Source: Adineta ricciae (lineage: Eukaryota > Rotifera > Eurotatoria > Adinetida > Adinetidae). Taken from it: a stretch of 64,000 nucleotides of DNA. Below the pieces are notes generated by a model, which ran no database searches, was not told where the DNA came from, and saw only the letters and a program-made list of their open reading frames with translations. The position numbers and the translations under genes were made by a program. Location of the stretch: positions 34,371 to 98,370 of the forward strand of contig CAJNOJ010000260.1 in the NCBI GenBank assembly GCA_905250025.1. Reading direction: 5' to 3'. Shown piece after piece: positions 52,207-63,143 of the stretch. Within the stretch, counting starts at the first letter, position 1, and every line of letters begins with the position of its first letter.

Positions 52207-54031
52207 TTATTCCCTATTCGCTTCGTCCCAGAAGTAATTTGCTAACGCGCGACAAACTCGTTTGTAGTTTAAATGTAATTGCTGATATTCTGGTGAACCA
52301 CGTGGAAAATCCGGATAGAGCCTTTTTAAATGATCCACACCAAATACCATCAAAGCATAGTTGAGTTCATCATACGAGATTATGTCAAATTCAACATTCT
52401 TCCATTGCTTCTTGTATCGTTTTATCCACGAATTAACATAGCCTTGCTCAAGTAGACCACAAAATATTTTGATTACTTTCAGATTTCCTGATATACTTTC
52501 GACACCGCTTAACCACCTTTGCATGTTCTCATTCCAAGCAAACAGTGTAATTATTTTCCTGGGGTTATTTTCAACATGATCCCGGCACTCTGCAATTTGA
52601 GTAAAAGGGTTAATGAACGACATGATATTAGCATTTGGCAAAGCTATTGCTAAAGCTACACCGCTCGTTTCGTACAGTAAGGATGCCAAATAAGTTCCAC
52701 TTCGATATAAATTATCATCATATACAATATGATTGATCGTTTGCATCTACAATAAGAAAAACTTCAAAATATGATGATAAGATTTTGGTCATTCGGATTA
52801 AAAGGTGAAAATATTTATTGGTTTTTTCTTAGTAAGAAAAAGATACTGTTTTTGTAGTACATGAACGAAGAGTACATCATGCAAAACCATCTGCATCGTC
52901 GAATTTGTATGTAATTGCTTGATGATCGCAGACTGACGTGTATGCTCGTTTCACATTGCTATGAACTTGATTTGCTTGTTGTTTCTTGATTTCTGCTGTC
53001 AAGCTATTACCAGAGTTCAGATATTGATCTGCTTCTTTTATGTAGCATCGGTATATCTCATCAGCTAGTTGGAAAATGAGATCTTCACTGTTTTCGAAAC
53101 GTGTCCGATGATCGACTCGGTCTTCATCTCCTGTTAAAATATAGACCCCTTCGAATTGTTTTGCTTTTTTATCCATTGTACCAGCGAATGCGTTGCTAAC
53201 AAAAAGAAACGTAGGTTGGTCAGGTAATTGCTGAAAATTTATGTTTAATCCATCATCAAAAACACGAATTGCTGCGGGTGTCATCGATATCAAAGCATTC
53301 AACATAGCACGCGCATGCTCATTCAGGTTTTTTGTCACATCAATGAGTATAAATTGAAAGTTAGTAATGCCTGCTTATAGAAAAGAACACGACAAGACTA
53401 ATGTGACTATCAGTTCAAAATAAATTTTCATTCGTAGCCCTAAAGATAGAGTATAATACATACTTCTCACCCCTTCTTTGTCGTCTTTCGTAGGTTTCTT
53501 CTCATAATCTCGACTCACAATGCTTCTGGTTAAGTGTTGATGCACACACTCTATCTTCATATTCTCACGTTGTTGAACATCTTTCAAATCCATGGATATC
53601 GCTTCTACTAACTGTTTTATGTTAGGAGCCATTTTTCGAACTTTCGGATAGTTTTTAGCCCAACGATCGTCACCTGTGCGGTTTGGGCCATATGTGTACA
53701 CACGAGTAATAGCCGATAATGAATGAATATGAGGCAAGACTTTCATCAATAAAGCGTTAGATACAATCAGAAAAATATTCTCATCACCGCTGTATTTCTT
53801 TAACCATTGTTTACATCGTTGAGAATCATCCGTTACGATGGCACGTGTAAAAGATAACTCCAATTGTTTTATACTGGTTTGGATTCGTTGATTTTCGTTG
53901 ACGTTTTTATCAACCCAAACAAATAAAGTGTCTTTTTTCATCGATTCATCACTTGGTTTGACCGAATACTTGCTGTCAAGCCTCTTTGTTCTTTTGCTTG
54001 CACCGATCGATACTGCTGTGCGTTTCGACAT
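52207..54031 (-). CDS. Unknown gene whose N-terminal module resembles that of ART-TPR genes
   Basis: Exon 1 (54031-53464) and exon 2 (from 53370) join over a 93 bp intron (GTATGT...AAGCAG) in phase 1. Unspliced, exon 2 ends at a TGA at 52877, giving 353 residues. A phase-0 donor AAT|GTGAAA at 52954 could instead join a third exon (52746-52207, acceptor ATTGTAG), giving about 507 residues. The N-terminal part (TLFVWVDKNVNENQ, then IFLIVSNALLMKVLPHIHSL and ITRVYTYGP) has the alternating strand-helix look of the module that opens bdelloid ART-TPR proteins; exon 2 repeats that look (FQFILIDVT..., PTFLFVSNAFAG). The last exon (DNLYRSGTYLASLLYETSG) has no assigned family. No signal peptide. No function is claimed. 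Confidence 0.62.
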
Positions 54032-54733
54032 TGATAAAGAAAGCTTTTATTCAGTTTGAAGGTGGTTTTTTAAAAATCTATATGATAGAAGATTTGAAAT
54101 GAAACTATGAATTAATATGAAGTTAGCGCAATGCATCTAAATGAGTTCAAACTCGTGAACAATGCACTACCGAAGGCTAGGGTCTGCAAGATGATATAAA
54201 TAACAGCTATGAAAACATGTTCATGCAATCCTTACCTTTGGTAATCCGGCTCAATAGTTTGAACTCATTTAAACCGGTTTTCAGGGCTTTAAATCGCAAT
54301 CAGAACTCTTCGTTTGAAAATGGACACGCAAGAAAACTGTTTTTATGTTTATAAGAGAAAATAAAGTAGCGGGAAAAGTCCGACAAACACATAAGAGTAA
54401 ATATTCAAACGCTACTTACGACTTTTCCGGAGACAAATATTCATGTTGATTTTTTCCGATCATCTTCCGATTATGCTGAACAAATATCGTCGTCAACCTT
54501 TTTTATTTGACTTAAGTAAGTAGGAAAACTGGAAAAAATTTGTTTAAAAAAAGTAACGAATAGAAAGCACTGGAAGTTTCTAATGCTGAGATCATTATTG
54601 ATGAAGAAAGCATTTACTACTATGCGCATTTGAGAAGCTGTACGATCACAACTGATATATTTCATTGAATAGAAGAATACATAAATGGACTTGGATCACG
54701 GCAAAAGTCGAAAGTTCTAGCGATAAATAGGAA
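54032..54733. other. Intergenic with a small inverted repeat
   Basis: No gene seen. It contains the perfect 15 bp inverted repeat listed separately. Confidence 0.45.
54139..54270. repeat. Perfect 15 bp inverted repeat, 102 bp apart
   Basis: AAATGAGTTCAAACT at 54139-54153 is matched by its exact reverse complement at 54256-54270. The whole 132 bp could be a tiny non-autonomous element. No target duplication was identified. Confidence 0.6.
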
Positions 54734-55000
54734 CCCAGTCAGACAAAAATTTGGACAAACGCATTTAAACACACAAAAGAGAACCACGATTGTGAGCTAT
54801 TAATGTTCAGTTAAAACACGTTCGAACACGCGTTTCCTGGGGTTTTTTTCAACTTTCTCAGCGTGTAAATATCGGAATTTTCCTTTTTCCAACGTAGAAG
54901 CGGTCTTTTAATATAGTATTTTAAAATAAGGCGTTTTCACGCTAGAGAAAGGAAAATTCTGATGTTTAAACGCGTTTTTCCAAATTTTTGTCTGGCTGGG
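54734..55000. mobile_element. MITE with about 38 bp terminal inverted repeats (267 bp)
   Basis: The left end starts CCCAGTCAGACAAAAATTTG. The right end reads, as reverse complement, CCCAGCCAGACAAAAATTTG, and the match continues to about 38 bp with few differences (through the CGCATTTAAAC/CGCGTTTAAAC block). The interior has AACACG and ACGCGTTT phrases and no frame. Size and structure fit a non-autonomous DNA transposon; the superfamily is not determined. Confidence 0.8.
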
Positions 55001-55368
55001 AAGAGAACAGTGTCTGATATAATCGACAATGACTATGTAAGGACTTAAGCCTGTATCATTGTTCACAGCTCTGTTTGCATAGTCGGTGAAAGAAATATAA
55101 CTCAAAAGAGATGCTAAGAGAACTCCAACGCTATGTTGCCGTATATGTTATGACAAACTTCGACGGAAGACGTATATGCGTTGATGGAACTACCCTTTAT
55201 TTATCTATTTCTCTTGAATAGCATAATTCCTGTGTTATATACTCGTCCACAGAAGGAAACGATAGAAAACATTGCTTCATAGTACATCATTATACGGTGA
55301 AATGATAAGATTTGTGGGGATAATTCATTAGAAAAGAAAAGCCAAAAGGGCAGCTAGCAACCGTATGG

Positions 55369-55520
55369 TGAGGGTGAGGGTGAGGGACGTAGGATACCTT
55401 CAGGTAGGATTCGACATTTTCTTGAGCGGATTCGTTTCAGCGTAGGTTCTAATCAAACCAACACTGGTTCCAAGTACAACTTGATGAGGTCTATCGGTTC
55501 CAATTATAAAATATTTTCAT
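55369..55520. repeat. GGTGAG microsatellite and dispersed repeat, copy 2
   Basis: A short GGTGAGGGTGAGG run is followed from 55389 by the same repeat as 4941-5070 (GTAGGATACCTTCAGGTAGG onward, then GGTTCCAAGTACAACTTGAT). It ends in CACACCCACACTCACCCTC just before the MORN fragment. Confidence 0.7.
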
Positions 55521-55566
55521 CCAACCCACACCCACACTCACCCTCAAGATTGTGGGGGTCGACCAG

Positions 55567-55822
55567 TGACGATAAGTACTTTGGAGATTATCGGTTCGGC
55601 AAACGAGAAGGACGTAGGACGTACGTCTGGTCTAACGGAAACAAATATGTCGAAGCTTGGCTAAATAATGAACGTATAGAGATGGGTTTGCTCTATTTTG
55701 TTGATGGCGATCGCTATGAAGGGAGATTTCTGAAAGATGAACGATATGAAAACAGCACTTAATATTATAACGGTAAAATCAGGCGAACAGGTGTATGGCA
55801 GTACGGAAACCTTGTCGCTTAA
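55567..55822 (+). pseudogene. MORN-repeat gene fragment with a premature stop
   Basis: The frame reads DKYFGDYRFGKREGRRTYVW, then GNKYVEAWLNNERIEMGLLY and GDRYEGRFLKDE: three MORN repeats (consensus YxGxxxxGxxxGxGxxxxxxGxxY). After NST comes a TAA at 55760-55762 where the pattern expects Tyr, and the same frame goes on YNGKIRRTGVWQYGNLVA to the TAA at 55820. Several conserved glycines are replaced. The 5' part is absent; the fragment begins where the dispersed repeat ends. MORN proteins bind membranes or cytoskeleton; this piece is dead. Confidence 0.78.
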
Positions 55823-56093
55823 GAAAAGTTTCATTTTGATAATGCTCACACTTTATAAATGTGCTAACGTATTCGTTATTAAGATAAAAGAAATAGAATG
55901 ATTTCTCTCGTGTATGCATGTCTAATGACGCGCTTAGTCATTTTTCTCAGCTGAAATAGTATTCTTTATGTGATCTTGAACATTTCGACAATAGATAGAA
56001 ATTGATCGATATCAAATATGCTATCGTACACAAAAAAGTTCGTATTGTAAACAAGTTAATTCTGACAAAGATAAGATCAGAATCAAAAGTATA

Positions 56094-57384
56094 CTATTCG
56101 TTTAGGCTTTTAATGATAATTTCGGCATTTGGTTCCAGCTCTTTCAGCAATTTCCATGCGCCATTTTTTGGCATACCCATATCATTCCAATCGTCCAAAA
56201 ACGCATCCACTGCTTGTTTATGAGGATCAAGTGGCTGCAGTACTGCAAACTCGGCACGAATAATCAGTTTCCCATAGTATAGAGTTTTCTTTCGCATGTC
56301 CTTACGATTACCAGCGTTGCTGACATACATGGTTTTATACCGATCACGTAGCATTTTATACAAATGCACGGATAACCAATGAAACTGATGTAGTTGATAC
56401 GGTGGTTTACTAGCATCAACTAACCATCGTTCAGCCTGCATTATCCACAGTGAGCATGACTGAGGTGTGCTGAAGCCAAGCATCGATTGAAGGTTAGCCA
56501 CTAGTTGATCATAACGTCGACGTAGAGGAGCAATTTTTTCATTTGATAGTGGCAGTAAACTGATATCTGCAGTTAATGGAACGTCTCGTTCAAAGGTCGA
56601 CTCGGGTGAGCAGCGTTCACAACGACAGGTAAATCCACGCGCCGACAAAATTCGCTGACGTTCGTCTCGAGGCAGATATCCATCGGATAGATATGATATG
56701 CATATCTCGTCTCCTGATAAACGAAAAAGAGTAGGATAATGAGTAGTACTAAAAATTACTCTTTCAAATCACCTTCAGTGACATCTCGTACAGTCTCAAC
56801 TTTTTGCTTAGTTGTGCCGGAAATTTTGCTGATAGTTGCGCTGGGACAACAACTATGATTGAACAAGGATGTTCTTACACCAAGTTTTAGTAAGTATTTT
56901 CGATTCAGCATGGTTGAATCTACTGCTTCTCCTCGAAACACATTCGTCGCCACCTTTTCGTGAGCTAGTTGCCACATTTCATGTGAATAAAGAGAAGGAT
57001 AAGGTGATGTTTCTCGGGCAAACCGCCCTGAGGGTTGTTGTGGTGACAATAAATCAAAATATTCTTTATTTTCAAGCACTTGTAATACCAGTGGCTCAGC
57101 AGCGTGAAGTAAATATCCTTCGTTATGCGCTCTAAAACCAGTGACCGGAGAGGAAGAAGTCACAAGTGGTGTATCGTGCATGATACATGTCATCGCTGGT
57201 ATATTGCAGCGTGCTCGATATCCTCTTCCTTTATTTTCAATTGATACAACTTCCAGATAATTTTGCCACGCTGGTGTTTCGTCTGAAATTATGATACGAA
57301 CATAGAAAGATAGTACATGTTACTTTCTTGAGTACCTGTTTGTGTTTGCGTTGAAGGTTTCAAAATATCTGCTTTCGCTACCAT
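56094..57384 (-). CDS. SET-domain protein lysine methyltransferase, SMYD-like, three exons
   Basis: Exons 57384-57336, 57282-56773 and 56713-56094 join over introns of 53 bp (GTACTC...TTTCAG) and 59 bp (GTGATT...TTATCAG), both in phase 1, giving 392 residues. SET hallmarks: GRGYRARCNI at the start of the domain (G-G-A/R), FNHSCCPSATI (the N-H-S-C cofactor pocket), GDEICISYL (the catalytic Tyr strand), and a post-SET CRCERC cluster that binds zinc. Such enzymes move methyl groups from S-adenosylmethionine to lysines. A MYND zinc finger, which splits the SET domain in true SMYDs, is not seen; the insert here holds other sequence (residues about 65-120). The start is the ATG at 57384, needed for a complete first strand. 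Substrate unknown. Confidence 0.85.
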
Positions 57385-57453
57385 TACCGTTGTCCTACAA
57401 AGGTAAAGCTCATCCTCGTCAAAACCTTTTCCACCAGGACGAAAAGATAACGC

Positions 57454-58425
57454 TTACGGCTCGGTATTTTCGATTGTTATTCCTTGTATTTGTCGATAGA
57501 AGATGTTATTTTCTTCTCTGGATTCGTTCGTAGCGTGCTGACGGTACTTAGGATCCGATGAGTAATAACCTGTTTCTGGTTCGTCCGAATCATTCAGATC
57601 GTTGAGTTCATTAAAGTAACAATAGTGTAGTTCTTCAGGAAAATATCTCTTCAATAATTTACGAAATATTTTGATAACAAATTCTGAGCACATTGGATGC
57701 CAAACTTGTGCCCAAGCCTTTTTGAAATGATGGGCATAGAGCGGCAAAGTAATATTTTCGATCGCAATCGCAATAGGTGGTTCAATGGAAGCAGCCTCTG
57801 AATGCGATACGTCGCTCATTCCAATTAATCTTTGTAGTTCATCTTCTGATAAAGAATAATTCATCTGCTCTGCCAATCCTCGCACTTTTTTCAAGCTCTT
57901 GTCGTAGACAATCGATTTTTCTTCTTCAGTCAAAACATAACACGCCTTCCCGTAAAGTTTCTTCGCTAAATTTGTACGCCAAGTAGCAGAAAACGAATCA
58001 TCCGTATCGCCTTTGATGAAATTGAACTGATCGGTTAAATGAATTAATTTCATATCGGTAACAACTGGATGATGTTCTGTAACTATTGGCAGAAATTCAC
58101 CAGTAGTATCGTTCCTATTCACCACCATACGCATGCTGTCCGTTTGATGCTCCAAAAAATACGCATAAACCGCTTGCAAAAATAATTTCCATTTGTTCTC
58201 GTCTGTTATTCGATTAAATACGAATATACCAGTATCGTAGGTCATAATCGATTTGTGTTGGAAGTTGGATGGATAATGTAGTGATTTGCAAAATGCTGCA
58301 GAAAAAGAAATTTGCTGGCCATGATATAGGACACTACTGGGGATTTTTCGAGAGAGCATAGAGAACGAGAATGACAAGTTGTGCACACTTTGACGCAAGA
58401 TAAAGAAAAGAAACACAAAACTCAT
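57454..58425 (-). CDS. Unknown protein of about 323 residues
   Basis: Single frame from the ATG at 58425 (an upstream extension begins only with TTG). The N-terminus MSFVFLFFILRQSV is hydrophobic, though an internal ATG (MTYDTGIFVFN) might be the true start, giving a soluble protein. The middle holds KWKLFLQAVYAYFLEHQ and a helix-rich acidic region; the C-terminus is acidic and polar. I recognise no family. It overlaps nothing and lies between the SET and asparagine synthetase genes on the same strand. Confidence 0.5.
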   Translation of the reverse strand: MSFVFLFFILRQSVHNLSFSFSMLSRKIPSSVLYHGQQISFSAAFCKSLHYPSNFQHKSIMTYDTGIFVFNRITDENKWKLFLQAVYAYFLEHQTDSMRMVVNRNDTTGEFLPIVTEHHPVVTDMKLIHLTDQFNFIKGDTDDSFSATWRTNLAKKLYGKACYVLTEEEKSIVYDKSLKKVRGLAEQMNYSLSEDELQRLIGMSDVSHSEAASIEPPIAIAIENITLPLYAHHFKKAWAQVWHPMCSEFVIKIFRKLLKRYFPEELHYCYFNELNDLNDSDEPETGYYSSDPKYRQHATNESREENNIFYRQIQGITIENTEP

Positions 58426-58620
58426 TGATTTTTTTTTCCAGCCAGGTAATGTTGAAAGCGAATAACACCTACGATGTCTTTTGTCCAAATAGAAACCATC
58501 TGTGAAAATTTAGAAAAAGGTCGATAAAAGAACCAACATCGCCATATATTTTTTATTATTACAGAAGACAACAAACTACATGTATATTTACACAAAAATT
58601 TACAACGAATTGAGATATGT

Positions 58621-60921
58621 CTAAGTGTATTTAACATTGAAGCGCTTAGTTAATGCTAAGCAGCTGCAGATCATCAAATAACGTCCCTCCATAATTGCTA
58701 ATTCTCCCCATAGATATTGCTTATTCATTGATTCTTGATTTTTATGTAAATTATTCAATTTTTCACGTAATCTTTCGATATCGAAAAGACCTTTCAATTG
58801 ATTCACATCGTTTGAATTGAATGTATCCTGAATGTATTGATAAATTTTCGATTTTGGATTGAGTAAAGATGGTGGTGAAGCAAACGGATGTTTCTCTCTT
58901 CGATAAACTTGTTCCGTAATATATGGCCGCGCCACTTCTTTCAAAATATATTTTTCAACAATCGAACCATTTTGCAGTTTCAATTTCATTTTCGTTGGTA
59001 AACGGTTCACGTAATCAACCAAGTAGTGATCAAGGAACGCTAAACGTCCTTCAACTGAATGAGCCATTTCTGCCGTGTCACCATAAGCTTTCAGAAGAAT
59101 ATTTAACAGAATTGTTTTCATCATCATGTATTGACTTGAATGTACACGTGAAATTTCATATTTCATCATTTGTTGTCTGATATGATAATCATAAAGTGTA
59201 GAGTCATTGAGATAAAAACTATTCAAATGAAAATGCTCGTATTTCTCTTTGAGATTGTCAGCAAAAATGCCATGCCATGCAAACATTAATGAACGTTCTT
59301 GAGCTGGAAAATAGCCCATTGTCTGAATGCAGTCTGCTTCTCGATCTCGACAATCGAGACTATCCATTGCGCTTAGAATATTTCGCGATAACGATTCGAC
59401 AATTTTTTCACGTTGCTCATCAGTCGTCGAGTGAAAGACGGATGGATCATTCGGAAGATCGTATGATAGATAATCTTGACGAAATGGAACATAGCTAAAA
59501 GATGGGAAGTACCGCGATCAGTCAATAGAAGAGACTTTGTAGAACATACCCAGAAAAGATTTCGTCACTTCCTTCACCAGTTAGAACCACTTTTCCATGG
59601 TTCTCTTGAACTATTTTGGATAAAATATATTTTCCCACTGGACTCGTTGCCATTAGCGGATATTCATATTGACAAACAAAATCATCGAAATGTTCAGCTA
59701 ATTGATCATGCGTTATTTCCACGATGTGCTGCGTGGTTTTGTTCGAGCCAAAATGTTTGTTCGTTTCAATACACAAACTTTGCTCATTGAAATCAACATG
59801 TTCTTTGAATGCAATGGAATATGTGTCGATCGGTTGATCTGTCAGCGTCGTTGCAATACCTAAGACAGCCGAAGAGTCTAGGCCACCCGAGAGGAACACA
59901 CCGACTTTGACATCAGCTCGCATACGAAGACGAACTGCATTCAAAAGGTGTTCATGTACACCATCGATCATTTCCCTTTCAGTACGTTCATCATTCTTTT
60001 CCTCTTCACGAGTGATGTATGACATTTCATAGTATCTCGACAGATGCACTGTACCATTTTCTGTTGCGATTAACAGATGAGCAGGCGGAACTTGTTGGAT
60101 ATTTTTGAAAACAGTTTGCAAACTACGCATTTGCCCAACGTTATAAATAACCTCTTCATTCCAAACAGCTGGTACTCTAAACGGAAACAGAGAATGTAGA
60201 TTGACTATTTCATCGTGTGCATGACAGAATAGATAGATATTACCCAAATGCAAACAAAGCTTTGATTTCTGAAGCAAATAGTAGTTTATTATCGTAATAC
60301 GTGTAATACAATGGTTTGATGCCAAAACGATCTCGAACAGCGATGAATATCTGTATTCAAAGACAACAAATCATATCAAGTGTGGCAAGAAAATCCACGT
60401 ACTTTTCTTTCGTCGTCATACATTGTTATTGCGAACTCCCCACGAAGATATTTTGGAAATTCGAGACCGTACTTTCGATATAAATATAGGGCTATTTCAC
60501 TATCACTTTCACTGAGAAATTGGTATTCATCTTGTTCAATGCCTTGCCGACGAATTCGATCATGATCGTACAATTCGCCATTCATGGAGAGATGTAGCTT
60601 CTGGTCGAAAGAGTGCAGTGGTTGTCGACCACGGTCGCTTAAATCAATGATTGATAAACGAGTATGACCGAGACCGACCGTTTTCTCTTCATTTTGCCAT
60701 AACGATGGCGCTCCATCCGGACCACGATGTTTCAAGGTATTTAGACCGTTCAGCAACGATCGATAGTCGTCATTTGAACGAATACTTGGAGTTGGTGAAT
60801 TATAGAAGTAGGAAAGAACGCCACAATTTAATCGAGCCGTTTGATGGAATTGACGGTGAATAGTGAGATCGAACCATCGCTGTTGTGGTCGGTTTATTCG
60901 AGCGAATGTACGCAAAATCAT
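58621..60921 (-). CDS. asnB-like: Asparagine synthetase (glutamine-hydrolysing), four exons, with mitochondrial-like presequence
   Basis: Exons 60921-60403, 60350-60244, 60176-59550 and 59494-58621 join over introns of 52, 67 and 55 bp, all GT-AG and in phase, giving 708 residues. The glutaminase half shows Cys33 (LNCGVL), HRGPDG (65-70), LGHTRLSIIDL and NGELYD (about 114-119). The synthetase half shows the PP-loop SGGLDSS (about 305-311) and GEGSDEIFSGY. It makes asparagine from aspartate, glutamine and ATP. The catalytic Cys must be N-terminal in this family; here it follows 32 residues rich in Arg with one acidic residue, the composition of a mitochondrial targeting peptide, so processing just before the Cys would be required. 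Length and motif style resemble bacterial AsnB-type synthetases more than animal ASNS (about 560); transfer with later gain of introns is possible. Confidence 0.88.
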
Positions 60922-61326
60922 TACAGTCGACTTATTACGTCTGAACAGAGAATGACAAAATATATACGTGTCCAATTCATTAGTCACGCGTTCCTATTGG
61001 TGCCGATAATATGATGTAGGAGTGTGTCCAGAAGAAAAAGAATAAACCGGCATAAAAGTGCATTTGAATAACCTTTTGAACTATTTGATCATTGTCTAGC
61101 TTAAAATAAGGATATAGGGCAGACAGCCAAAAGAAAGATATCCAATTACCATGGCGTATTCTCATGCTTTTGACCACTGCTCTATTTAGTTTTGTGTTCA
61201 TATCTTGAACATTCTTTCGAAAGCCTCATCACTGTAAGATATGAAAGCATGTCAGTTTATTTCGAGATTAGTTGAAAATAAAGTATAGTTTCTAGATTAG
61301 ATAGTTTTCAAAAATAAAACAAAGAG
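60922..61326. other. Intergenic, no gene recognised
   Basis: Spacer upstream of the asparagine synthetase; the frame at 60980-61201 has no motif. Confidence 0.4.
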
Positions 61327-62091
61327 TTAACTTCTTGTGCAACTGTAAATAGGAACATATTGCCCCTCTGTGCAATTCATCACTTTCGCTTGTACACACG
61401 AATTACAATCGTAGAGTCGTGTTACATTTGAACATACTCCACTGTTGCAACTACTGCATGAAGTATAACGTAAGTCAGGTGCATAGGTTCCTGCTGGACA
61501 TGGCTTAGGGCATAATTTTGGATCCTGACACATGTATCCTGGAGGACAAGGGTAACAACGAGTGGAATTTAAATACGTTGTATAATAACCAGTTGAGCAA
61601 GTTGAACAAACCGTTTGACCATCGCTAGAGTAAGTTCCGATTGGACATGGGATCGGTACTTGATTCACTTGAGGGCATTGGTAGCCTGCAGGGCATAGTA
61701 AACATGCCGATCCGCCGCGAACAGATGAATAGTATCCAAGTGAACATTTACTACATGCTGTAGCACCTTCACCTGACACTTCTCCACGATTACATCGAAT
61801 AGGTTCTTGGTCTCGTCGCGGACAGAAATACCCTTTAGGGCACTTTTTACATTCTTCCGATCCACCATAGGATGAATAATATCCTTGAGAACAAACGGAA
61901 CATACTGTCGATTTCCAGTCGGATGCAATTTCGCCAGCGGGACAGATATATTGGTTAACACCATTCGGACAGTAGTAACCAGGTGAACAAGGATAGCATT
62001 TGCCTTGGTATTGATAATAACCGCTGCTACAACTTTGTGCTGATACGAATCCACAAACTAAGGGGAATACGGCAAAAATGAAAGAATTCAT
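61327..62091 (-). CDS. Secreted cysteine-rich protein with GCC2/GCC3-like repeats
   Basis: 254 residues from the ATG at 62091, chosen because it puts a signal peptide (MNSFIFAVFPLVCGFVSA) at the N-terminus; an upstream ATG at 62247 would hide it. The rest is five or six repeats of about 45 residues of the type C-C-GYY-CPxGYxCP-x-C-PxGxYS (CPNGVNQYICPAG, CPKGYFCPRR, CPAGYQCPQ, CPPGYMCQ). This is the ephrin-receptor-like GCC2/GCC3 pattern, common in extracellular matrix and receptor ectodomains. No membrane helix or GPI-like tail is seen, so it is probably secreted. It shares the CPAG-type module with the receptors at 41.5 and 46 kb. Confidence 0.78.
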   Translation of the reverse strand: MNSFIFAVFPLVCGFVSAQSCSSGYYQYQGKCYPCSPGYYCPNGVNQYICPAGEIASDWKSTVCSVCSQGYYSSYGGSEECKKCPKGYFCPRRDQEPIRCNRGEVSGEGATACSKCSLGYYSSVRGGSACLLCPAGYQCPQVNQVPIPCPIGTYSSDGQTVCSTCSTGYYTTYLNSTRCYPCPPGYMCQDPKLCPKPCPAGTYAPDLRYTSCSSCNSGVCSNVTRLYDCNSCVQAKVMNCTEGQYVPIYSCTRS

Positions 62092-63143
62092 TTGGAAATC
62101 CTGTTTGAAAAGTAAGGTAATGTATGAGCTGACAAACATATTTATAGGAAGAGTATCATCATAGAAACAGCTTTGTGTATTCGAGGAAGAAACTCCGCGT
62201 TGGAAAAGGTCTTTTTCCGTCTTGAGTTTCAAGACGTTGATATTCATTCATGGTGGAGAACGAAGATTTTTTTTGCCAATTAATATAAAAGGAAACGCAT
62301 ATGTGAAATTGTTTTTATGAACACCATGCGAGCGCACGATTGTGCGTCATAGGCATCAGTTGGAACTTTCTCAAAATGTTATTTCCATATGCAATTCTGA
62401 ATTATTAGTAGAATAAGATTTCAAATACTACATAACCTCATGTCATATTCTCTTCTTCATCAATAAAATTTCTTCACGAGAAAACTTAGCTCAATGAGGT
62501 AAACTACGCAACTTCTGAAACTATGTATTGATCAAATGTTTGCCATATCTGTAACACTATCTCTAGATAATTTAAATAACTGTTCTACGCGACAAGAATA
62601 TGGTCTATAATAGTATTGTAGGAGATAGGATATGAAATTAAGTAACGCCTAACATTCTTCTTCAAACTCACACTATATTGACGATGAAGATTCAAATAAA
62701 TAGCAACCGACATTCACTTACTTGAAGTTTTTCTCGATATATAAGATAACCGAGCAAATGCTTAGCTTTATTAAGTTTACATTTACGTGTCTATGAAAAA
62801 AAAATTGTGTTATTGGACTATGAAATTAATCTCTCCGGTTACGTTCGCTTTTCGTTAAAGATTAGTGTGCGCCGACCTGAGTAAAGCACATGATATATAC
62901 AGGTATTCGCTCCTGTCTAAGCCAGCTATGTCATCAGTCGAAATTTGACTATATTCAGAGCTTCATAGAGTACTAATCATATAGCATTGATAAAACTAAT
63001 GCTGACTCAATCGAGTAGTTGGATTCAAACGGAACATGAGCATTAGAGCGTTTCGATAATCTACAAGAGAAAAATCGATTATATATATATACGATTTGCT
63101 TTTCGCCGGTGAGGCGAAGGCCGACATTATTGTTTGAGTTTGA
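62092..63143. other. Intergenic, no gene recognised
   Basis: About 1 kb of AT-rich spacer between divergent genes; it must hold both promoters. No tRNA or clear repeat was seen apart from a short TATATATATA run near 63080. Confidence 0.4.

Noticed and set aside
54139..54270. A tRNA or microRNA hairpin at the 15 bp inverted repeat
   Set aside because: The arms are 102 bp apart with an unpaired middle, which does not resemble a pre-miRNA or a cloverleaf.
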